Shown: positions 26,331-34,837 of the stretch, one piece after another | Numbering within the stretch: position 1 is the first letter of the stretch | How the letters are laid out: every line of letters begins with the position of its first letter | NCBI RefSeq assembly: GCF_009665255.1 | Contig: NZ_CP035686.1 | Location: 930,001 to 994,000, forward strand | Direction: 5' to 3' | Source: Vibrio metoecus | GTDB taxonomy: Bacteria > Pseudomonadota > Gammaproteobacteria > Enterobacterales > Vibrionaceae | Length of the DNA stretch: 64,000 nt | Notes under the pieces: generated by a model | Told to the model about the DNA's origin: nothing | Seen by the model: the letters and a program-made list of their open reading frames with translations, nothing else | Database searches by the model: none | Program-made: the position numbers and the translations under genes

Positions 26331-27614
26331 ATGGTTGGTTCAATTTTTGGTTGGTTAGGATTGTTATTTGCGGGCATGCCAGTAGGTTTTTCACTTATTT
26401 TTGTTGCATTAGCTTTTCTCATTCTCACCAATAGTACAGGGATTAATTTTGCGGCTCAGCAAATGCTGGGTGGGATCGACAACTTCACGTTGCTAGCCGT
26501 TCCATTTTTTGTGTTAACTGGCCATCTAATGAATAGTGCCGGTATTACAGAAAGAATCTTCAACTTCGCGAAGTCTCTCGTTGGCCATATTACGGGCAGC
26601 TTGGGTCATGTAAATATCATGGCAAGCTTGTTGTTCTCTGGAATGTCAGGCTCAGCATTGGCAGATGCAGGTGGGTTAGGTCAGCTTGAAATCAAATCCA
26701 TGCGTGATGCGAAGTATCACGATGATTTCGCGGGCGGTCTGACAGCGGCATCTTGCATCATTGGTCCTCTGGTGCCGCCATCAGTACCACTAGTCATATA
26801 CGGTGTGGTTTCCAATACCTCTATTGGCGCATTATTTTTAGCGGGTGCGATACCTGGTTTGCTGTGTTGTATTGCCTTGATGGTGATGAGTTATTTTATC
26901 TGCAAAAAGCGCGGATATATGACATTGCCTAAAGCGAGTAGACGTGAGCAATTTAAATCACTTAAAGAAGCATTTTTATCGTTGCTGACGCCAGTTATTA
27001 TCATTGGTGGGATCTTCTCTGGTAAATTTACGCCAACTGAAGCGGCTGCTGTTTCATCTCTCTACGCACTATTTTTAGGTACAGTTGTTTATAACACGCT
27101 CACGTTACATGGTTTCATCGAAATTCTGAAAGAAACGGTCAATACCACAGCCGTGGTTGCTCTGATGGTTATGGGCGTGACTGTTTTTGGGTGGATTGTG
27201 GCTCGCGAACAGTTACCACAGATGTTGGCTGATTATTTCTTAACAATCAGTGATAACCCACTCGTACTGCTTCTGTTGATCAACTTGTTGCTCCTCTTCT
27301 TGGGTACGTTTATTGAGTCATTGGCCTTGCTGTTGCTGCTAGTTCCATTCTTGGTGCCAGTGGCTTCAGCGGTGGGTATCGATCCTGTTCACTTCGGTGT
27401 TATGGCGATTCTTAACCTAATGATCGGCATTCTTACCCCTCCAATGGGAATGGCTTTATACGTGGTTTCTCGAGTCGGAGATATTCCATTCCATACGCTT
27501 ACGCGTGGTGTTTTACCACTACTGGTGCCGTTATTCATCGTATTGGCGCTGGTGGCTGTATTCCCTCAATTTACTCTGCTGCTACCGGAATTATTCCTCG
27601 GATACGGACAGTAG
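26331..27614 (+). CDS. siaM: Sialic acid TRAP transporter, large membrane subunit
   Basis: This 427-residue DctM-type permease has about 11-12 hydrophobic segments. The GMSGSALADAGGLG, VPPSVPLVIYGV and LTPPMGMALYVVSR loops are the family's sodium and substrate sites. It moves Neu5Ac across the inner membrane using the sodium gradient together with SiaP and SiaQ. It sits between siaQ and nanA in one transcription unit. Confidence 0.95.
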   Translation: MVGSIFGWLGLLFAGMPVGFSLIFVALAFLILTNSTGINFAAQQMLGGIDNFTLLAVPFFVLTGHLMNSAGITERIFNFAKSLVGHITGSLGHVNIMASLLFSGMSGSALADAGGLGQLEIKSMRDAKYHDDFAGGLTAASCIIGPLVPPSVPLVIYGVVSNTSIGALFLAGAIPGLLCCIALMVMSYFICKKRGYMTLPKASRREQFKSLKEAFLSLLTPVIIIGGIFSGKFTPTEAAAVSSLYALFLGTVVYNTLTLHGFIEILKETVNTTAVVALMVMGVTVFGWIVAREQLPQMLADYFLTISDNPLVLLLLINLLLLFLGTFIESLALLLLLVPFLVPVASAVGIDPVHFGVMAILNLMIGILTPPMGMALYVVSRVGDIPFHTLTRGVLPLLVPLFIVLALVAVFPQFTLLLPELFLGYGQ

Positions 27615-27652
27615 TTGAACTAGCGAACTTATAGAATTTAAAGGTAAACAAA

Positions 27653-28549
27653 ATGAAAAAATTAACAGGTTTGATTGCTGCTCCACATACGCCTTTCACA
27701 AAAGATAACAAGGTTAATTTTGCGGCGATTGACCAAATTGCTGAGCTTCTGATTGAACAAGGAGTGAAAGGTGCTTATGTCTGCGGAACGACAGGTGAGG
27801 GGATCCATTGCTCTGTCGAAGAAAGAATAGCCATTGCAGAACGTTGGGTGAAAGCCGTTGATGGGAAGTTAGATGTTATTTTACATACAGGCGCTTTAAG
27901 TATTGTTGATACCCTCAACTTGACAGAGCACGCTGAAACACTGGATATCTTTGCTACCTCCGCTATTGGCCCATGCTTTTTCAAACCGGGAAGTGTTGAT
28001 GATTTAGTTGAGTATTGTGCTCAAGTTGCTGCCGCAGCTCCTTCAAAAGGTTTTTATTACTACCACTCAGGAATGTCGGGTGTGAATCTAGATTTAGAGC
28101 AGTTCTTGATTAAAGGCGAACAGCGCATTCCTAATCTTTATGGCGCAAAATTCAATAATGCTGATTTGTATGAATACCAGCGTTGCGTGCGAGTATCGAA
28201 TCGCAAATTTGATATTCCATTTGGTGTGGATGAGTTTTTACCTGCTGGTTTAGCCGTCGGTGCGGTAGGCGCAGTTGGTAGCACTTATAACTATGCTGCT
28301 CCATTGTATTTGAAAATCATTGAAGCATTTAACCATGGCAAACATGATGAAGTCGCAGCGTTGATGGATAAAGTGATTGCGATTATTCGAGTATTGGTCG
28401 AATACGGCGGTGTTGCGGCAGGTAAAGTTGCCATGCAGTTACATGGTATTGATGCTGGGGATCCCCGCTTACCTATTCGTTCATTGAATGACAAGCAGAA
28501 AGCGGATGTGCTTGCGAAGATGCGTGATGCTGGGTTCCTGTCGATCTAA
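27653..28549 (+). CDS. nanA: N-acetylneuraminate lyase
   Basis: This enzyme splits Neu5Ac into ManNAc and pyruvate. The 298 residues form a DapA/NanA TIM barrel. YVCGTTGEG near residue 45 binds the pyruvate carboxylate, FYYYHSGMSG holds the catalytic Tyr and YGAKFNNADLY the Schiff-base Lys. Its product feeds nanK and nanE on the opposite strand. It lies 38 bp after siaM. Confidence 0.96.
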   Translation: MKKLTGLIAAPHTPFTKDNKVNFAAIDQIAELLIEQGVKGAYVCGTTGEGIHCSVEERIAIAERWVKAVDGKLDVILHTGALSIVDTLNLTEHAETLDIFATSAIGPCFFKPGSVDDLVEYCAQVAAAAPSKGFYYYHSGMSGVNLDLEQFLIKGEQRIPNLYGAKFNNADLYEYQRCVRVSNRKFDIPFGVDEFLPAGLAVGAVGAVGSTYNYAAPLYLKIIEAFNHGKHDEVAALMDKVIAIIRVLVEYGGVAAGKVAMQLHGIDAGDPRLPIRSLNDKQKADVLAKMRDAGFLSI

Positions 28550-28557
28550 ATAAAGGC

Positions 28558-28582
28558 TAGGGAGGAATATTCATCCTCCCTA
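28558..28582. terminator. Hairpin after nanA
   Basis: TAGGGAGGA and TCCTCCCTA form a perfect 9-bp stem with a 7-nt loop, 9 bp after the nanA stop. Only AAAGAAG follows on the plus strand, so intrinsic termination is doubtful. It may reduce read-through into nanR or stabilise the mRNA end. Confidence 0.5.
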
Positions 28583-28677
28583 AAAGAAGATTTAAGAACA
28601 AATTATCATGATGATGTATTAATAGATCTAGGTCTTTGGTACTTTTATGGTAGTCAAAAGAATATTAAGGACTCCAA

Positions 28678-29514
28678 GTGAATTTGCCTAAAAATCTGAT
28701 GGTTCGATTGCGCTCGAATACCGAACCTTTGAGCAAAAAACTCAGAGTTGTTGCTGATTATGTGCTCGAAAATGCACATGAAGTTCAGTATCAGACGATC
28801 ACCGATCTAGCGTTTAATACAAAAACAAGCGAAGCCACTGTAGTCAGGCTATGCCGTGATTTGGGCTACAAAGGTTATTCGGATTTTAGAATGGCATTGG
28901 CGGTTGATCTTAGTCAGTCTGCAAACCAATCTCAGCCCAAAATGGATGGCGATATTTGCGAAGTTTCTGCGCAAAGCGCGGTAGATAGTTTAATGGATAC
29001 TGCAAAACTGATAGACAGAGCTGCCTTAAATAGAATATGTGAGTTGGTTCATGGTGCTAAGTTTATTGGGTGTGTTGGTGTGGGAGCATCCAGTATCGTC
29101 GGTCGCTATTTGGCGTACCGATTAGTGAGAATAGGTAAAAAAGCCATCATGTATGAAGATACACACTTGGCGGCAATGAGTGCTGGACAGAGTGTTGTCG
29201 GGGATGCATGGTTTGCAATATCGAGCTCAGGGTCTACAAAAGAGGTGGTTCATGCGGCCACCCAGGCTCATCAACGCGGTGTGCCAGTTGTATCTCTTAC
29301 GAATATTAGCCATAGCCCACTTTCTTCGATTTCAGATGAAATGTTAGTGGCTGCAAGGCCTGAAGGCCCTCTCACTGGCGGTGCTTTTTCTTCTAAAGTT
29401 GGTGCTTTGTTGCTTGTTGATGTTTTGATTAACACACTTTTAGATGTATATCCTGAATATTCAGCCTCCGTATTTGGTACTGCGGAAGTGGTTTTACCTT
29501 TAATGGATAGTTAA
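28678..29514 (+). CDS. nanR: RpiR-family regulator of sialic acid genes
   Basis: The 278 residues have an N-terminal RpiR helix-turn-helix (about 1-75, TITDLAFNTKTSEATVVRLCRDLGYKG) and a C-terminal SIS sugar-phosphate domain (about 120-260, CVGVGASSIVGRYLAYRL and ISSSGSTKEVV). Vibrio NanR represses the nan genes and is released by ManNAc-6-P. The start is GTG 28678, with AAGGA 6 nt upstream; no ATG fits. It lies inside the nan cluster after nanA. Confidence 0.92.
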   Translation: MNLPKNLMVRLRSNTEPLSKKLRVVADYVLENAHEVQYQTITDLAFNTKTSEATVVRLCRDLGYKGYSDFRMALAVDLSQSANQSQPKMDGDICEVSAQSAVDSLMDTAKLIDRAALNRICELVHGAKFIGCVGVGASSIVGRYLAYRLVRIGKKAIMYEDTHLAAMSAGQSVVGDAWFAISSSGSTKEVVHAATQAHQRGVPVVSLTNISHSPLSSISDEMLVAARPEGPLTGGAFSSKVGALLLVDVLINTLLDVYPEYSASVFGTAEVVLPLMDS

Positions 29515-29533
29515 GCAGTATTTAACAAGTTTG

Positions 29534-29562
29534 AAACCCATCAAGATATTGATGGGTTTTTT
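29534..29562 (+). terminator. Rho-independent terminator of nanR
   Basis: AAACCCATCAA and TTGATGGGTTT form an 11-bp stem around a 4-nt loop, and the arm runs into T7. It lies 20 bp after the nanR stop. Confidence 0.9.
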
Positions 29563-29694
29563 TAGCATATTTCATGAAGATATTTTTTACTTTAATTAAC
29601 TGCAAGGAAATTAATCTTCAAAAAAGGTGTTAAAGTTCAGTTTCTCATTGAGCACCTGACAAAAGTATGGATATTAATTAATAAGGACAAACCA

Positions 29695-30849
29695 ATGAAT
29701 ATGAAAACTCTATTGACTTACGCTACGTTACTTTCTGTGACAGCATTTAGTCATGTTGTCTATGCCGATAATCAATGGTCTGATTTACCTACTGGATTTA
29801 AAGATGGGGTTGGTGCACAAGTTGGTTCAAAAGTGTATGTAGGACTGGGATCTCTGGGGAAAAGCTTTTATGTACTTGATTTGAATTCATTATCGAAAGG
29901 ATGGCAAAAGATTGCTGATTTTACCGGTGCTGAACGAAGTGGAGCGACGGCATCTGTAATCGGAAATGATATTTATCTCTTTGGTGGCTCCGGCAAAGCA
30001 GAACCGTCTGATCCATCGCCTATTTTGTTTGATTCGGTATATCGCTACGACACCAAGAAAGATTCATGGGAGAAAATGAACACTACCTCGCCTGTAGGAC
30101 TTCTTGGAGCTTCTTCTTATTCTCCGGACAATAGACAGATCCTCTTCTTTGGTGGTTATAACAAAGCCTATTTTGATCGCTATCTGCGAGATATATCGAC
30201 CACTGACAAGCAAGTAAATCCTGAAGTATGGCAACGTATAGTTGATGATTATATGGGAATGAAGCCTACGGATTATAAATGGAACCGAAATGTGATCAGT
30301 TATTTGCCTGAAAAACAAGAGTGGCGTGATTTAGGCGTGTCTCCGTATCTCCCTAATTGTGGTAGCGCAACCGTTATTGAAGGGAACAAAGTAACTCTCA
30401 TCAGTGGTGAGATAAAACCGGGTTTACGCACCGCTGAAGTTAAGCAATATGAATTTGGAATGGATCAACCGTGGAAAAGTTTGTTGCCCTTACCTGCACC
30501 CCAAACGAGCAATATCCAAGAGGGTGTTGCAGGTGCATTTTCTGGGAAGACAAATGGAGTTGTAGTTGTTGCTGGTGGAGCGAATTTCCATGGTGCGAAA
30601 CAAGCATTTGAAAACGGAAAAATGTTCGCACATGAAGGGCTGCCTAAGGCGTTTAATTCCGAAATTTATGTAGAAAAAGAGGGCATTTGGTCAACGGTAA
30701 ATTCGCTTCCTGAGGGCTTGGCATATGGGGCTTCATTTACTACATCAGAGGGTGTTTTAATTGTTGGTGGAGAAAAAAGTGGTAAAGAAATGAGTCATAA
30801 GGTTTATATGTTGGCTTGGAATGGCTCTACTGTTGAAGTGATAGACTAA
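29695..30849 (+). CDS. nanM: Periplasmic N-acetylneuraminate epimerase (mutarotase)
   Basis: The 384 residues begin with a signal peptide cut near VVYA before DNQWSDLP. The rest is a six-bladed Kelch propeller with repeated FGG and GG motifs (YLFGGSGK, ILFFGGYNK, VVVAGGANF, LIVGGEKS). It speeds conversion of the alpha anomer released by sialidase to the beta anomer taken up by the transporter. It has its own ribosome site and lies 180 bp after nanR. A Kelch paralog without a signal peptide follows 14 bp downstream. Confidence 0.9.
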   Translation: MNMKTLLTYATLLSVTAFSHVVYADNQWSDLPTGFKDGVGAQVGSKVYVGLGSLGKSFYVLDLNSLSKGWQKIADFTGAERSGATASVIGNDIYLFGGSGKAEPSDPSPILFDSVYRYDTKKDSWEKMNTTSPVGLLGASSYSPDNRQILFFGGYNKAYFDRYLRDISTTDKQVNPEVWQRIVDDYMGMKPTDYKWNRNVISYLPEKQEWRDLGVSPYLPNCGSATVIEGNKVTLISGEIKPGLRTAEVKQYEFGMDQPWKSLLPLPAPQTSNIQEGVAGAFSGKTNGVVVVAGGANFHGAKQAFENGKMFAHEGLPKAFNSEIYVEKEGIWSTVNSLPEGLAYGASFTTSEGVLIVGGEKSGKEMSHKVYMLAWNGSTVEVID

Positions 30850-30863
30850 TTAAGGAGAGCATT

Positions 30864-31931
30864 ATGGCAATCTCATTTCAATTACTCCCTGAGCTTCCAG
30901 TAGGAATTAAACACGGAGTGGGTGGAATAATAGGTCAAAAATTGTATGCAGGGCTTGGTAGTTCTGGAAATGCATTTTTTGTTTTAGACCTAAAAGATAT
31001 GAATAGTGGTTGGAAGTCGGCTGCTGACTTTCCGGGAATTGCTCGAAATGATGCTGCCTATACAGTCTGTGGTAACAAGCTTTATGTTTTTTCAGGTGCA
31101 GGGATAGAGGGCAATAACAGCTTTCCAACAGTTTTAATGGATGGTTATGTATTTGATAGTCAAATCAATCAATGGAAACGATTAGAGAGAACACTTCCTA
31201 CCGGCTTTCTTGGCGCATCTTGTTGTAGTCTATCATCGACGGACATCATTTTTTTCGGAGGGTATGATAAGGATACATTTAATAACTTCCTTTCTGAAAT
31301 CTCAAAAATTGATGTAACAAAAGAGCCTAATAGATATAAAGAGCTTATTACTATATTTATGTCTCAAGCAATAGATAACTATAATTGGAATAGAAATATT
31401 TTGTCATTTACACCATGCAATGAACACTGGTCAGTTGTTGGTGAAAACCCATTTAAACCTAATTGTGGTTCTGGAATAATTCATAAAGACAACGTTGTAA
31501 CTTTGATTGAAGGGGAAGTGAAGCCAGGTCTGAGAAGCTTAGAGACTAAGCGCTACTTTTTTAAAGAAGGAAAACTGGAATATTCTGATAGTTGTGCGTC
31601 TATTATTGATATAAGTAAAAATCATGAGGGGCTAGCTGGGCATTTTTTCGGTGAAATTGACAATAAGATAATTGTTATTGGTGGTGCATATTTTATTGGT
31701 AGTCAAGACGCATTCATAAATGGAAGCTTATATGCCCATAATGGCCTTATTAAACACTTTAGTTCGAATGTTTGGATTTTTGATGGTAAATCCTGGGAGA
31801 ATAAATGCCAATTAGACGCAGGTATTGCCTATGGTGTTTCCGCTTCAAACGGAAAAGCTATGTATGTTTTAGGGGGAGAAAACTCTAATGGTGATGCAAT
31901 GACAAGATGCTTATCATTATTAATGGATTAA
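30864..31931 (+). CDS. NanM-like Kelch protein without a signal peptide
   Basis: The 355 residues align with the upstream NanM along their whole length (shared LP.G.K.GVG, FFGGYDK, YNWNRN, PNCGS, EVKPGLR, HEGLAGHFFG). The protein starts directly at the first blade (MAISFQLLPELP), so it should stay in the cytoplasm. The nucleotide sequence is noticeably AT-rich compared with nanM. The start is supported by AAGGAG. It probably arose by duplication and may act on imported sialic acid or a derivative inside the cell; no function has been shown here. Confidence 0.75.
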   Translation: MAISFQLLPELPVGIKHGVGGIIGQKLYAGLGSSGNAFFVLDLKDMNSGWKSAADFPGIARNDAAYTVCGNKLYVFSGAGIEGNNSFPTVLMDGYVFDSQINQWKRLERTLPTGFLGASCCSLSSTDIIFFGGYDKDTFNNFLSEISKIDVTKEPNRYKELITIFMSQAIDNYNWNRNILSFTPCNEHWSVVGENPFKPNCGSGIIHKDNVVTLIEGEVKPGLRSLETKRYFFKEGKLEYSDSCASIIDISKNHEGLAGHFFGEIDNKIIVIGGAYFIGSQDAFINGSLYAHNGLIKHFSSNVWIFDGKSWENKCQLDAGIAYGVSASNGKAMYVLGGENSNGDAMTRCLSLLMD

Positions 31932-31995
31932 TTTTTTATAGTTATGCGCTTCGTCATTAACAATGGGAATGAATGTATTAAATGTTTCAATGAAC

Positions 31996-32856
31996 CTACT
32001 CCAAAACGTAGGATATAAGCTCATCCCGATTCCCCAGCACAATCTGTTGTCCTTGAGGATTAGATTTTTGTACATAGATATCAATGTTATAGGTATCAAG
32101 TACATAGCGAACGAGTGACGCGTTGGTGGCAATTCGCAAAACGCCGTCACACATCGCATAATCTTTTTCTATCACCGCGCGTTGTTTTTCATTTAGGCGA
32201 AGATCGGGGATGAGCTCTACGTTCACTTTGGTATTCCAAAGTACATCGTCACGTTTACCGTGTATCGCATTATTGTTGATATCGGGAATACCTTGTATGC
32301 GGCTTAAGACAAAATCACGATAGCCACCAGCCTGTTCACAATAAGCGCGAACATGCCAGCGTAATGGTGTGCAAACAAGAGTATGCGGGGAAATAATGCG
32401 CTCAGATTGCTCACCATCTTTTAGCGATGTGTAGCAAATATCGACACGTTTTTTCTCTCGTATCGCCTGCACCAAAGGACGTAATACTTGTGGCGAAATA
32501 TTGCGTGTTACTGGGCGAACCATAGTGGAATGTTCAAAGCCCATATCGAGCTCATTAAAAGTGACCGTCATATCCTCACTACGCGAAAGAATATGCAAGT
32601 ATTCATCGGCATGGCCAGAGGTGAGTTTAGGGCTAAAGCTATCACTGGGTTTATAGCCTTTGAGGTACTTATCGTAAACCAAGTTGCCAGGTGCAATCTC
32701 CGCAAGATAAGTATTGATGTCTTTGGAAGCTTGTTGACGCCCGATACCAAAGCTCTGGATCAGATGGTTGGTGGTCAAACGCCCTTCCCATAAAGCAATA
32801 ATCTCAATCATTCGGTATCGAAACAGCAGATCCCATCGAATTGGCCATGCACTCAT
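31996..32856 (-). CDS. WYL-domain transcriptional regulator (BrxR/CapW-like)
   Basis: The 286 residues have an N-terminal winged helix (RLTTNHLIQSFGIGRQQASKDINTYL) and a WYL domain from about 120 (ISPHTLVCTPLRWHVRAYCEQ...YRDFVLSRI). A C-terminal extension follows. This layout is that of BrxR/CapW repressors, found beside phage and plasmid defence operons and thought to release on sensing nucleic acid or nucleotide signals. It diverges from the condensin operon across about 144 bp. An AGGA ribosome site lies 8 nt before the ATG. The most likely role is control of the four genes on the other strand. Confidence 0.85.
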   Translation of the reverse strand: MSAWPIRWDLLFRYRMIEIIALWEGRLTTNHLIQSFGIGRQQASKDINTYLAEIAPGNLVYDKYLKGYKPSDSFSPKLTSGHADEYLHILSRSEDMTVTFNELDMGFEHSTMVRPVTRNISPQVLRPLVQAIREKKRVDICYTSLKDGEQSERIISPHTLVCTPLRWHVRAYCEQAGGYRDFVLSRIQGIPDINNNAIHGKRDDVLWNTKVNVELIPDLRLNEKQRAVIEKDYAMCDGVLRIATNASLVRYVLDTYNIDIYVQKSNPQGQQIVLGNRDELISYVLE

Positions 32857-33000
32857 TGTTAGATTCCTGTCTAGTTATTCGACATGTTCATGTATTCAGT
32901 GTTTACCTGTCGCCGTTAAGTAGACATTATGAGTTTAGTTTCAATCTATGCATAGTCTTGGTGAATCAAAACTTAGAACTTTGTGGATAAGGTAGTGGAA
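32857..33000. promoter_or_regulatory. Divergent control region between WYL regulator and condensin operon
   Basis: The gap holds both promoters. It has a 10-bp palindrome CTATGCATAG at 32946-32955 and a short inverted repeat ACAT-N4-ATGT at about 32882-32893. Either could be the WYL operator; neither is strong enough to name. No clear -35/-10 pair was identified. Confidence 0.4.
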
Positions 33001-34278
33001 ATGGTTGCCCCTAAAAGTCTTGTTTTTCAATTACACCGTCACTGGGAAGTGGTTGAGCAGTTAACCCGGCTTTCACGAGAGTTCCCTGCATTTGAGCTCC
33101 GTATCCTCGAACAAGTGATAAACCAGTACAAAAACAAAGATGCAGATACTAACAGCGTGCTGGCGAGTCTTATCAACGCGGATATCTTGCAGCCTATCAG
33201 CCGAAGTAGTGATTATCAGTTCAACACGCTGGTGATGGATTTTGTACGTGGATTGACTCATGAGCATGAGCTTGGTTTGTCCGCGGTACTTAAAGCTCGC
33301 GTTGAGGCTATCAAAAACGCCACCAGCCAAGTACTAAAGGGACTTGAAGATACCGATAATGATTTACTGCGTTCAGGCGCTAACCAATTGTCAGAGCTGA
33401 CGAGAAAGATCGCCCAACAATTAACACAAGACAAGCAAGCCATTTTTGACATTGCTGAAGCGGCTAAATCCGCAGACACCAGTGTGCCAATTGAACGCCG
33501 CTATCGTGAAGTACTAGAAGTGTACGACCAATACGTTGAACCCATGAATGAAATGATGGATAGCGGTCTTGGAGGCAGTTTCTACCCATTGTTGGAAAAA
33601 GCAGAAGAAGCACTAGACAAAGCCGTTGATACTTTGGCTATTCGCGGCTCTTTGTATCAACAAAGGTTAGCAATGCGTCAGATTGCTTATCAAGTCAAAG
33701 ATCTTCGTTACCAAGGGCGGGTCATCGCTCAGCAATGTGCAGATACCTTGTTACCGCTGAGAGAGGAAGCGAGGCTACATAACCAGCTTTCTGCTGTGAT
33801 TAGCAAGCAAATAAGCCAAGTTCGTAAGAAGGGCCTAGTTCGAGGGTTAAATGCAGTCGGCTTACCATTATGGAAAGCCAGTCGTACCAGTAAAATTCAG
33901 ATTGGGAACGAAGTGCGTGAACTGATGGCTGAATTTTTGAGTTTTGAACCCAATTCAATTCCTTTTCCGGATGAAGAAGAGCTCTCTGATAGCCTCTTAG
34001 TGAATTGGATCGATGAGCAGCGATTGCGTGAACAACTTTCAGCAGAATTGCCGGTTGAGAATCTCATGACTTGGTTAACGACACACTATCGCTATTTACC
34101 TGATACGGAATTACTCCGTCTCTATCATGAACTGGTGCGAGAACCACAATGGCAAAGCCTGTTGGGTCCAAATCGTTGTACCACAACGCTCAGTACCGTC
34201 TCTGTCACTTATCATCCTCATCAACTAACGACCTTGACTCGCTCAACAAGTGCAAAGGATATGGATAATGCAAAATAG
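33001..34278 (+). CDS. Condensin kleisin-like subunit of a Wadjet/MksBEFG defence system (JetA/MksF-like)
   Basis: This protein of about 425 residues is mainly helical, with a winged-helix-like N-terminus (EVVEQLTRLSREFPAFELRILEQVINQY) and long charged helices in the middle. It is read as the MksF/JetA kleisin from its position, size and the three partners that follow; no motif alone proves it. GTG 32983 also opens the frame, but ATG 33001 has AAGG 8 nt upstream. Its end overlaps the next gene by 11 bp. Its partners bind, extrude and cut closed circular plasmid DNA in known Wadjet systems. Confidence 0.75.
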   Translation: MVAPKSLVFQLHRHWEVVEQLTRLSREFPAFELRILEQVINQYKNKDADTNSVLASLINADILQPISRSSDYQFNTLVMDFVRGLTHEHELGLSAVLKARVEAIKNATSQVLKGLEDTDNDLLRSGANQLSELTRKIAQQLTQDKQAIFDIAEAAKSADTSVPIERRYREVLEVYDQYVEPMNEMMDSGLGGSFYPLLEKAEEALDKAVDTLAIRGSLYQQRLAMRQIAYQVKDLRYQGRVIAQQCADTLLPLREEARLHNQLSAVISKQISQVRKKGLVRGLNAVGLPLWKASRTSKIQIGNEVRELMAEFLSFEPNSIPFPDEEELSDSLLVNWIDEQRLREQLSAELPVENLMTWLTTHYRYLPDTELLRLYHELVREPQWQSLLGPNRCTTTLSTVSVTYHPHQLTTLTRSTSAKDMDNAK

Positions 34279-34837
34279 CAAACTCGACTTAACTGAGCTG
34301 ACACATCTCACAGAACTGTTCAACTTATTCAATTCAGGTCGGCACCTGAACCGTTCGACAGATGCGGCCCTGTGGTATGAACTCGAACAGAAATCGGAAC
34401 AGTATCGACATCTATTTTCTAACCTAGGGTTTGAGCTACGTATCGATGGCCGTGGTTTTGCTTGGTTTCATGACGATGAAGGGAATCAAAACATCAACAA
34501 GCAATCGCGACAGTTGGCGCTTTTGCTGATGGTGATTTTTGACTACCAAGCGGACAATGGTCGCTCTTTGAGTCAGTTTTATCAGTGGACCATTAACAAT
34601 AAAGTGCTAAATGAGGTCTATGAAAAGCATCAAGGATTGTTGGATGCAGAAGAGTTAGATCAAGGGGGATTGGTAAGAGTCCTCGAAAATGCGGTGCGAA
34701 AAGGCTTTGCGATTCAAGAAAACAACCACTGGCGCTTATTGCCTTCGGTATATCGTTACTTAGACCACTTTGAGGCGATTACCGAACAAGCCTCTGTTAG
34801 CGATGGAGTCACGGATGAGGAGGATGAATCATGCTAA
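34268..34837 (+). CDS. MukE/MksE-like condensin subunit (JetB-like)
   Basis: The 189 residues have two winged-helix-like halves, as in MukE-family partners (LTHLTELFNLF.SGRHLN at the N-terminus; LVRVLENAVRKGFA later). An acidic tail follows. It bridges the kleisin and SMC subunits. ATG 34268 follows AAGGAT at 7 nt spacing and replaces the GTG at 34250. It overlaps the SMC gene by 7 bp, so the operon is tightly coupled. Confidence 0.75.
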   Translation: MQNSKLDLTELTHLTELFNLFNSGRHLNRSTDAALWYELEQKSEQYRHLFSNLGFELRIDGRGFAWFHDDEGNQNINKQSRQLALLLMVIFDYQADNGRSLSQFYQWTINNKVLNEVYEKHQGLLDAEELDQGGLVRVLENAVRKGFAIQENNHWRLLPSVYRYLDHFEAITEQASVSDGVTDEEDESC

